Source of the DNA: Charina bottae | Taxonomy: Eukaryota > Chordata > Lepidosauria > Squamata > Charinaidae | Assembly: GCA_023362775.1 (NCBI GenBank) | Contig: JALMGJ010000004.1 | Span: 82,517,798 to 82,581,797, forward strand | Direction of reading: 5' to 3' | Length of the DNA: 64,000 bases | Shown here: one piece after another, positions 55,641 through 64,000 of the stretch | Numbering within the stretch: the stretch's first letter is position 1 | How the letters are laid out: each line of letters starts with the position of its first letter | Translations under genes and position numbers: made by a program | The notes under the pieces: model-generated | Database searches by the model: none | What the model saw: the letters and a program-made list of their open reading frames with translations, nothing else | Told to the model about the DNA's origin: nothing

Positions 55641-56722
55641 ATGGGATTATGGCACAGGAGGATGTATCCTGTTGTGCTTAATTGATTTTAATCAAAAATT
55701 GCTTTTCTTCAACCTCTGTAATTTAATTTTATCTGTGCATTAGTTCTAGCAAGAATTAAAAATCTTTCTGTGGGGAGAGAAATGTGGGAAGCTTTCTTGC
55801 ATAATACTTCTTATTAAACAGGGTTCACTGAAGCAGCTAATCTTGGCAGCTCAGGAACAATATCCCAGTTAGATTACTCTCCAGTGTTATTCAGTTGAAA
55901 TACTATGTCTTTTAAAACATCTATCATGAGTTATTGGGAGAATGACAGGTATCTGAAAATGTAGCTTTCTTGATGTTTCTAATTATTTAGCAAGAAATAA
56001 ATTATAAGCTTAAAACATTTAAATAATTTTAATGATACTGGGAAAAGGCTTTTAAGTATTGTTTTACTATTTTATTGGAGGACACACAGATTGATAAATA
56101 TAGAAGAATAAATCCAGATCTATCACCCCTTGCATCAGTACTAAATATTTATTTTCATGAAGAAGATTGTATGCCCCCCCACACACAGACACACACACAC
56201 AAATCAGAGGATATATAATTTCTGTGGATCTCATATGAATTTGTTTTTCTTTTTTTATAGAACAAAAATAATGTATATTGACAGTATGTTCCTGAAATGG
56301 TCAGAGATGCCTCATTGGTTTCAATGTCTTCAGATAAGATTTCGTTCCGACTTCTAGCCCTCACCAGGGCAACCACAGCAAGCTTACCTACTTGCATGAA
56401 ATATTGTGATACAGAATAGGCAGAGTTTGGGTTGTGATATTGCAATGTTTCATTATTGCCCCCCCCCCCTCCTTACACCTGACCCACCATTGATGCCCAT
56501 GTCCATAACAGCTTACCTGTTGGAGTCATTAAAAAGGAAAAGAGGCTGATTTTTATTTTTTCTAAATATAAAAGCCTCAACTGATAGACAAGTCACTTGA
56601 CAGGATACTATTGCACAATGGGGTAATAAAGTCTCAGCCTACAGGGCCCTGCTATAGCTTGTGCACCTCACATACTAGAAGAAAGCATGTTCATCTGGCT
56701 GTCTGGATGTGTCTGAAGAAAG
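55641..56722. other. No feature recognised
   Basis: Unique sequence with a short (AC)n at about 56178-56200. Confidence 0.45.
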
Positions 56723-56730
56723 CAATAGAC

Positions 56731-56990
56731 CAGAGCTTTGCAAACTTTTTATGTTGGTGACACACTTTTTAGACATGCATCATTTCGCGACACACTCTTA
56801 TAGCAGGGCACAAGGCAGGCACTACAACCTCACTAGGAATCACAGCAGGTTTGGAGGCAGCAAGGCACAAGGCAGGCACTTGGACCTGTGTGGAATCCTG
56901 GCAGGGCTCGGAGGCAGCAGCAGCCGTGACACACCCAGACACTGCAGCCAACACACTAACGTGTCCCGACACACAGTTTGGAAAGCTCTG
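56731..56990. mobile_element. hAT-type MITE, perfect 8-bp TSD
   Basis: A 260-bp element with inverted ends CAGAGCTTTGCAAACT and AGTTTGGAAAGCTCTG (one mismatch in 16). TSD CAATAGAC at 56723-56730 and 56991-56998. Interior has two partial repeats of GCACAAGGCAGGCACT (56811 and 56866). No transposase. Same TIR family as 58.3 kb. Confidence 0.93.
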
Positions 56991-57194
56991 CAATAGACAT
57001 TTGAAGAAACACCCATTCACAAACCTCTTTCCGAATTTTAGACCAATTCATTTTGGGGAAAAGCTAACTTTTAGGCATACCTATGCATTCACTTGATGTT
57101 AAAAAGCAAACATAGAAATAAAAAACAGGATCGGCCCCAAATGTGCTTTGATGACCAAGTCACTTTTCATCTTTAAGTTTTGAAAAAAAAAGGC

Positions 57195-57440
57195 ACATTT
57201 TTTCTTCTTTTTTTGGTGCCCTCAAGTCAGTCTTGACCCCTGATATCTTCGAGGAGGAGTCTCTGCAGTTTTCTTGGATATATTTTCAGCAGTGGTTTGC
57301 CATTGCTTTTTTCCTATGGCTGCTAGAGAGTGACTGGCCCAAATTTTCCAGTTGGCTTTGTGCTGAAGGTAGGACTTGCACTCCCAGGGTCCTGGTTTTT
57401 ACCCTAGATCCTTTAATTGCTATACCAACCTGGTTCTATA
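57195..57440 (-). mobile_element. tRNA-derived CORE SINE, second 3' type
   Basis: Antisense of the 14.3-kb type: CTGCAGTTTTCTTGG, CAGCAGTGGTTTGCCATTGC, GAGTGACTGGCCCAA, GTTGGCTTTGTGCTGAAGG, CTATACCAACCTGGTTCT. More decayed; no TSD seen. Confidence 0.75.
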
Positions 57441-58293
57441 GTTGTGTTGAACCTCTGTAGAAGCAGACATATAGCAGAAACAAAGAAAGAAGACATCATC
57501 CTCAAAACTGTCCAGCAAAGAAAGTACCAAAGTGAAAGGTTCTGGTTGGCACCCTGAGATCACTCACTCAAATTGGCAGACAGGTGACTTGATACAACTC
57601 CAAAACTGCCAGTTTTTCAAAGGCAATATTTTAACGATAAGAGTCCTTTAGCTTTCTAGGCTGTGGAGTTTTTATTTTTAAGCTGAAAATGTCCACGTTC
57701 AGATTTTGTTCTATATGCTTTTGCAAAACAGTTTGGTGGCAGCTGGGCTTTCTGATCTTCACTTCTACTATCTCTGCCTTAAAAGAGTTTCAGGGGAAAT
57801 ATTTCAATAATTTATTGCAGTGTAACACTTGAAGGTATCCAGCTGAAATTGGCATGGTTAATATTCTCTAAAGATTTACCCTCCTTGCTATTGTCATGCC
57901 ATTCTGCTGGAAAAAGTGAAGTGCCTGAAACAGGTTCAGTGTTTTTTGTTTTCCATTAGGGCAGTTGTGTTGAGAAGCATTCATTCAGTGGATGGAGATG
58001 CTCTCCAGTGCACATTTGGCTTCCTCATTTTTTTTTAAATAGATCCAAAGAATGAATAAAAAAGGTCAATTTTCTCTGCAGCTCTAAGCACAAAAGGGGG
58101 AAAAAGGGGGGAGTATTTTAAATTCTTTCTTTCCCTTTAAGCATGAATGGCAGGTTTCTTCCTAAAAGCCCTGCTTTTCCCCTTGCTTGTCTGGTAATTT
58201 ATAAGCAAGCTAGTGGATTATAGCAAGTTCCAGCAAATCTGCTCAGTCCCATTCCATCTGCTTCTTGCTGGTAGTCCATCCCTCAGTTACAAT
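57441..58293. other. No feature recognised
   Basis: Unique sequence. Confidence 0.45.
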
Positions 58294-58301
58294 GTCTAAC
58301 C

Positions 58302-58525
58302 CAGAGCTTTCCAAACTGTGTGTCGTGACACAAAAGTGTGTTGCCACACACAGTCTGGTGTGTCGCCACACAACCCGGGGCGACACACCAATTACAGTGC
58401 GAAAAACCCAGAAGCGGCAGCAGCGCTTCCGGGTTTTTGCACGCTGCCGCACTTCCGGGTTTTCCCGCGGCGACACACCAACGCCGGTTGGTGTGTCGCT
58501 GCGGGAAAAACTTTGGAAAGCCCTG
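58302..58525. mobile_element. hAT-type MITE, perfect 8-bp TSD
   Basis: A 224-bp element with ends CAGAGCTTTCCAAACTGTG and AACTTTGGAAAGCCCTG. TSD GTCTAACC at 58294-58301 and 58526-58533. The interior is GC-rich with repeated CGACACACCA phrases and a direct repeat of CACTTCCGGGTTTT/GCTTCCGGGTTTT; it can fold extensively. Frames across it are artefacts. Confidence 0.93.
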
Positions 58526-58739
58526 GTCTAACCAATCACCCTCTGAAACTACCACATGCTGAATTGTGAAAGGGCACCTTCAACCTCATTGCAGAGGCAT
58601 AGTACAGGGTAAGTTATGGGGTCAGCATTATCTCTCAAGGATGGGAAGAAAGCATATTAACATTTCTGTGCAGATGAGCCCTTAAACAAACACAGATTTG
58701 GGCCAAAAAATGAGTGCAGTGAAGACAGACTTTTGGTGG

Positions 58740-58835
58740 CAAACTGACATCCTGTGGAGACTCTATGTGTCTGTTGATGGCTGATTTGTCTGAGTGCCAA
58801 GCTTCCAGGAATTCTCTAGCATTTTTGGACAGCTC
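58740..58835 (-). mobile_element. Inverted Penelope endonuclease fragment
   Basis: Minus-strand frame reads AREFLEAWHSDKSAINRHIE, equal to AREFLEAWHSNKAAINRHIE at about 59454-59513 on the plus strand. It abuts the start of the plus-strand Penelope fragment within about 10 bp, giving a head-to-head arrangement. Confidence 0.85.
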
Positions 58836-59089
58836 TAGAAACACAGTCTATCAGAAATCTACCCACACTAACCAAGTACTCCACTACCAAAGCAATAACC
58901 CAACCTCCCACAAGAGGAGCTGTGTAAGAACACTATTCAGATGAGCACAAACACACTGCAGCAACCCAGAACACCAGAAAAAAGGAAACAGACCACTTAT
59001 ATAGCATCTTCCAGCAAAATGGATACCCACGCAACTTTATCAAAAAGTGCCTGACCACTCAACCCATCACAGCAAAACCAACAGAAGCT

Positions 59090-59625
59090 ATGAAAAGGAT
59101 TACACTGCCATACATCAGAAACATCTCAGAAACTACGAATAGACTGTTACAACCACACGGCATCACCGTAGCACACAAACCAACCAAAACCCTTCAGAAC
59201 ATTGTAAGTAACCCAAAAGACCCAGTAGCCCAAGAAGAAAAAAACAGAAGTTACCTACAACATACAGTGTAAGGACTGTAACAGCCACTATGTAGGACAG
59301 ACTGGCAGAAGACTAGCAGAATGCATCCACGAACACCAACTAGCAGTCAGAAGACATGATGAAAACTCCTTAATCTCACAACACATGGACAGACTTAACC
59401 ATACTTTCAACTGGGAAACTGTGAGCATCTTAAACCAAGCCAAGTCCAAAACTGCTAGAGAATTCCTGGAAGCTTGGCACTCAAACAAAGCAGCCATCAA
59501 CAGACACATAGAGGTAAACAACATTTACATACCATTCATAAGAGACAATAAAAAAGCCAGAAGACCAGAACACCTCCTTGCCAGAAATCATCACCCAGAT
59601 ATGCAAAGATTAACACCAGATTAGC
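59090..59625 (+). pseudogene. Penelope GIY-YIG endonuclease and linker remnant
   Basis: The first frame (59090-59272) covers the linker up to the frameshift next to AQEEKN. The second carries the GIY-YIG core, with YNI standing for GIY and, ten residues on, HYVGQTGR for the YIG part (about 59256-59310). A conserved Arg-rich helix follows, then HMDRLNHTFNW and FLEAWHSNKAAINRHI, which includes the catalytic-glutamate region. The short inter-motif cysteine pair (QCKDC) is typical of Penelope enzymes. At least one frameshift is present. Confidence 0.85.
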
Positions 59626-59797
59626 ACCAGAGGAACAATCAAACAGCATAATATACCCTAATCAAGGAACTATTAACTCAGTCAATCAATCAAGTAGCAA
59701 ACAACCGCCCAATCAAGGAACTACTAAGGAGAGAACAACACCTCCACCAACACAAGCAGGACAAGCCATGGTATATAAACAGAGAGCAAGTCCGACT

Positions 59798-59853
59798 CCC
59801 TTTTCGCACTGAAGATGTTGCCTAGCCTGGCAATGAAACGTCTGCAAGAAAAC
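59798..59853 (+). ncRNA. Type-I hammerhead ribozyme motif, core intact
   Basis: Box 1 CTGAAGA 59809-59815. Stem II GTTGCC (59817-59822) with GGCAAT (59829-59834) and loop TAGCCT. Box 2 GAAA 59835-59838. Then CGTC with cleavage expected after C59842. Stem I pairs GCA (59806-59808) with TGC and continues with TTTT against AGAA. Stem III is two pairs (AC/GT). All invariant core positions of the hammerhead are present. Such minimal stem III forms are thought to work as dimers. Confidence 0.8.
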
Positions 59854-59940
59854 AACAAGGCTCAGAGAGCACCAAGGACTCCACAGGTCAACCCTGAGCT
59901 ACAAATATTCTCTTCCATTGGTACTAAGTATTCTGCCAAC

Positions 59941-60443
59941 ATATCTGTACTTACCATTTAAGCAGTTCCTGTCCTGTGCTCATACTGGCTTGACTCTGGA
60001 CAACTTTTAAAAAATCCTGTCTGGACTGAGATACTTTGGCAATAGCTTGCAAGGTTCAGTCTGGATAGCAGACTACTGGGTCTTCCCATTAGACAAGTTC
60101 CCTGCTGCTCTGCCCTCCCAATTTTCTATTCTAGGAAAGCAATTGCCAATCACTTTCCTCCTAGTGCGTGGGTCTTCCTGTATATATATTCTCTTCTCCC
60201 TCCCTCCCTCCCTCATTACAGTACTATCATACCACAAGACTCTCGCTTGCTCTCTTTCTCTCTGTGTGTGTGTTTGTGTGTTTATACACAGATAATTTGA
60301 ATTTATATATTCGGCGTTAGAGCATCAATTGCACATATATGCAGTAGAACAAACAACTTATTTTTGAAAAACAGCAATACCTTTCTTACTGCCCTATTGC
60401 TCTGTTCTCTCTTTTACATCTATCCTTACCTTGAGTATCATAG
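59941..60443. other. Unique sequence with short microsatellites
   Basis: (CCTC)n at about 60196-60213 and a TG-rich run at about 60260-60283; nothing else. Confidence 0.5.
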
Positions 60444-60503
60444 AAGCACAATGGCTATAATTCTTGTCTTCTAAATATAAAGTTGCTAGTTTGAAACCCA
60501 ACA
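60444..60503 (+). pseudogene. tRNA-Arg(UCU)-like pseudogene or tRNA SINE head
   Basis: CACAATGGCTATAATTC resembles an A box/D arm, TTGTCTTCTAA an anticodon loop with TCT, and GTTGCTAGTTTGAAACCC a T arm with a degraded B box. The order and spacing follow an intronless tRNA-Arg(UCU). The acceptor stem does not pair, so it is a pseudogene or the head of a decayed SINE. Confidence 0.4.
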
Positions 60504-62718
60504 GAAACAATTTATTATTATTTTTCTTTTTTTCTTCCCTTACGCTTTGTACTTTTCTCCTGTGTTTAGGTGAAGGTTCAGTGGTACACCTTTTAACAAT
60601 TTTTCCAATCATGTGAGGTACAATGGTGTCACTCTCAGCTCCCAAATAGCCCTCTTTCCCTGAAGGAATAATCATACCCAGATATTCTGGGAAGGTTCTG
60701 GCAGGCCTGTGAGGATATTGCTAACAGACATACCTCTTTGTTCCCACTATACAACCACCTACTGGAAGATAAACTAGCTCCTCTGGATGTTCTCTCCCGA
60801 CCCTCTGGGAACTTTTATGGGATCCAAATGCATTGTAGCATGCCAGTTTGCCTGCCTGCCTGCTTCCCTCCCCCCCTCCAATATTTCTAAAAGTCAGGTG
60901 ATAGTCACTAGGGGAGGTGTTTGGGATGCATATATGGGACTCACATGTATCAATTTCCATATTCTGGAATAATCTGTCCCCTGACAGTTTTGTTCCATCT
61001 AACACATTTCTCATCTTATTCAAAATTTTAGTGTTCTCCCAGTGTATTTTTATGCCAACTGGTTCTACTGTGACGTTTTAAATTATTTCCTCTGTTTAGT
61101 AGAATCATTGATTTCCTGATAGATTTTCTTTCCAAATTTAAGATTAGATTTTAAAAAGTAGTTGAAGAATTCCGACCGTGCTTGTAATGGGATTATTTGG
61201 ATGAATATTTGTTTATAAATCTCTTGACATTTTCAAGCAGTTTCAAAATCCATTTAGATCTTTGCTGAAGCAAACTAGCTTAGCTACACTACATATTCAG
61301 CTCTTTTAGAGGACAATTTGATGTGCCATCACAGAACAAAACAATATGTCAAAGATCAGAGGGAAAAAAAATCCCAACGTACTGTATATTGATTTTATTA
61401 TGTTTTTAAAAACTAATTTGGGGACTTTTTATTGCTTCAATATCTTCCTAGACTTGAAAGTAATTCATAGTACTGCTACATTAGCAAAAACAATAACTAC
61501 TTAATAGAATAAATGAAAAAATGTCAAAGATTTCCACACATCAAAGTATTTGTAGCTTGGTGCTCTCATGTCATACTTATATATTCAAGATACATTACAT
61601 AACAAATGAAGGCTCACTTATATGATACCCAAATGATGAGATTGCTGTTTTCTTGCATTTTATCTGCATTTTTCTACCTTTTTAAATCTTAACCATTCCT
61701 TGTTCTCATTGACTACATTCTCTGCAACACCATTTTTCTAACTATACATGTTATAGAATATATTGTACATTTTTTCCAAGCAATTATTTTCTCAGTGACT
61801 TTTTTCTTCAGATGAATTAAATACTCATGATATCCCCCACCTTTTAAATAATAATAATAACAAGAGCAACAGCAACAGCAACAGCAACAATTGCAATATA
61901 TAATATTTATTGTGTACATTTAATAATTATTGATAAACAAGGAAAGAAAAAGTTCTCTGTCCATTAGGTTGTATTCTTCCATCAGATCATCCTTCAAGGC
62001 ATTCATGTCAGAAAATTTCAAGATTAATAGAAAATTATTGTTAAGATCCACTGACTGCATTTCCATTTCTCTAATCATTTAAGATAGTGTCCATGTATGA
62101 GGAAATGGACAGTGGCAAACGAGTACAGATATTGAACTGAACATGTGAAAGCCACAGAATTTGTCTGCTGTGCAATAAATCTACACTGGAAAATTTTTTT
62201 CTCCAATATCTAATAGAGGGCCAGTAATTCAAAACAGCACTGCACTGCGGGACAAGAATTGTAAACATGCTAACTCCAACCAGGTTCCAGTTCAAATTCT
62301 TCATGTGGAGTGCTCTTATTCCCTTCTGCAATGATTGAGATATTGCAGACCCTCCTTCTGCTGTCTTCAGCAATTTTTTAACTACTGAAAACTGTATTTG
62401 CTATGTTTCAATTGCATTTATCTCTTATTTAGGCTTCTAGATCATTTGATTCTTCTTTTGATAGGAGATAATTTCTGTGAACCCCAACATGATCTCCATG
62501 AACATCAGTGTGCAGATACTTCCCATGGGGCCCACTAACTACCTTGCATCATTTTAATTTTCAAAAGAAAATGTTTATTTACAATTAAATAAATAATGTG
62601 AAACTGGCATGTCTTGAAGTTCAGTGCCAGATCATCATTAGTTCAAAGAATTCTCCTGGGCCACTTTCTCATCCATATCAGAAGCTAACAATACTGTTAT
62701 CTTTCAGTGATGTTATTG
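60504..62718. other. Unique AT-rich DNA, no gene recognised
   Basis: About 2.2 kb. Short (ATA)n/(ACAGCA)n repeat at 61847-61888. Minus-strand frames (60394-60675, 60721-61023, 62071-62373) have no family motif. Confidence 0.4.
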
Positions 62719-62793
62719 TTCCTTCCTTCCTTCCTTCCTTCCTTCCTTCCTTCCTTCCTTCCTTCCTTCCTTCCTTCCTTCCTTCCTTCCTTC
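62719..62793. repeat. (TTCC)n microsatellite
   Basis: Pure TTCC array of about 75 bp. Confidence 0.98.
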
Positions 62794-64000
62794 TTGTAAT
62801 ATCTGAATTTTGAAACTCATTCAGTCTTTAAAAAGATATCTGCAGATGTACTGAGATGTGAGCCATCCAAGATGTTTTGCTATTGGCATCCTAATCTACT
62901 ATCTGGAAATGCCTGGCTTCAATAAACAATGTAATTGTTAAGCATCATCAGGTTATATCTATTATAAATTGGGAAGCAATCAAAAGCAAACATTTCCAAA
63001 CTAAAAAGCACAATATCAACATAGCTGAATTGATACTTGAAGATATCCCTAATTACCTTATTAATACTTGTTTAGTTTCACAGATTGCTCAGTTATTTTG
63101 TTTCAGATAAATCATATATTCTGAGTCATTTTTATACTTTTACAATAAATGTCACTTAAGAAATAATTTATCCTTAATATACTCTGTCTTTTCTTTTTCA
63201 TGTTATTCTTATTTTCTTCCCAGTATGCCCTAACGCCATTATGTACAGTTCAGCATCAGCTTCTTATTTTGACAGAATTATTTTTGATAAGTCAGGGTGA
63301 AGAAGAGGGAAAAGAAAACTATTCATTATTTTGTGTACAACTCCAATTGTATGAGCACTTCAGAAAATTAAACTGAGTTATCTTTAGCATTACATCAGCA
63401 ATGAAGGAATTGTTCTGGTTGTTCAAGCTAAAAAGTTTTTCTCTGCTGCTTTTGCAAATATGATTAAATATTCTTAACAAGATTTGTTGTAAGTATCTTA
63501 AATCTTTCCTATATTCTTTCATCTGTAGTGATAAGATTATTAAATCAGGAGAGGTGGACTCTGATCATAACATAACAATATATTTAATATATTCCCTTGG
63601 AAACTGTAATCAAATAACATTTTGTGTATTGTATGTATATGTTTAGAGTGGGTGGAAGTAAGATTATTCCTCCCTGCTTTCTCACTCCAGAACAAATACA
63701 TACATGGCATAAGAAACATTGGTAATCTACTTAACAACTGTTCATTTCATTCTGCCTGTCTTTAGTAGACAAATTATGGAGGACTGAATCAATCTTCTCT
63801 TAAGAGTATAGGTCCATAGTTAAACAGCCAAAGTCTGCAGTGTTAGTAGCATAGAATGTTTTGTACTACCTGATCCTTTTTGAGAAAATGTGTCATTTAT
63901 AGGCCTTTATTTAGAAACAAAACATAAGGGTTTCTTTCCCTTCCCAATGGTTGCTGTTGAGACAAGCACCAAATCATCAGATGAGGAAGCCATGCTGTTT
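62794..64000. other. Unique AT-rich DNA, no gene recognised
   Basis: No repeat or exon that I can support to the end of the window. Confidence 0.45.

Larger units (their letters stand above)
58846..59940 (+). mobile_element. Penelope-like element, RT end to 3' terminus
   Basis: 5'-truncated element. It opens with VYQKSTHTNQVLHYQS-like text (the last part of the reverse transcriptase), then a linker (FIKKCLTTQPITAKPTEA...), then the GIY-YIG endonuclease, the non-coding 3' region and a hammerhead block at about 59.8 kb. The 3' part is collinear with 42.4-42.79 kb. Penelope elements copy through a reverse transcriptase related to telomerase and use this endonuclease for target cleavage. Frame breaks make this copy inactive. 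Confidence 0.88.

Overview
This window looks like non-coding DNA from a squamate reptile (lizard or snake). The base is AT-rich and holds no host protein-coding exon that I can recognise. The assignment rests on the repeat set: Sauria-type tRNA SINEs ending in (ACCTTT)n, a BovB LINE, CR1 and L2 LINE pieces, a CR1-type 3' end that runs into an (ATTCT)n microsatellite, tRNA-derived CORE/MIR-like SINEs, hAT MITEs and Penelope-like elements. I cannot narrow it to a species. Every longer open frame that I can interpret belongs to a transposable element or to a simple repeat.

Layout. 1-460 is GC- and CpG-richer than the rest, contains an inverted repeat, and is the only part that resembles a promoter or 5' exon. 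0.5-7.5 kb has a DNA-transposon-like fragment, a solo retroviral LTR with a 4-bp target-site duplication (TSD), L2 tails and unique sequence. 7.6-10.8 kb holds two inverted copies of one unassigned element; the second carries an internal tandem duplication and two nested LINE insertions, each with a TSD. 10.9-16.7 kb contains an L2 3' end, a long compound microsatellite, two CORE SINEs, a 5S rRNA-derived sequence, a Sauria SINE with a 13-bp TSD, and CR1 pieces. 17-22 kb is mostly unique. 22.2-23.7 kb is an unusual SINE-spacer-SINE structure. 27.1-29.5 kb is a BovB LINE with an 11-bp TSD that has lost its reverse-transcriptase core. 31-46 kb is rich in relics: CR1, L2, hAT, retroviral pol, Tc1, and Penelope-like pieces. 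47-51 kb is dominated by decayed L1-like fragments and one composite SINE. 52-60 kb has BovB 3' ends, two young-looking hAT MITEs with perfect 8-bp TSDs, and a Penelope fragment with a GIY-YIG endonuclease region. 60-64 kb is unique apart from a tRNA-Arg-like pseudogene and a (TTCC)n tract.

The most interesting recurring theme is Penelope-like DNA carrying type-I hammerhead ribozyme cores (CTGAAGA, stem II, GAAA, NTH cleavage triplet) at about 42.7, 44.1 and 59.8 kb. Related sequences are arranged as head-to-head inverted pairs at about 13.9, 31.2, 44.0, 45.0 and 58.8 kb. Two of these are TSD-flanked palindromic insertions (245 and 417 bp) lying 0.6 kb apart. Hammerheads in Penelope-like elements are already known; the palindromic inserted form seen here is what deserves a check.
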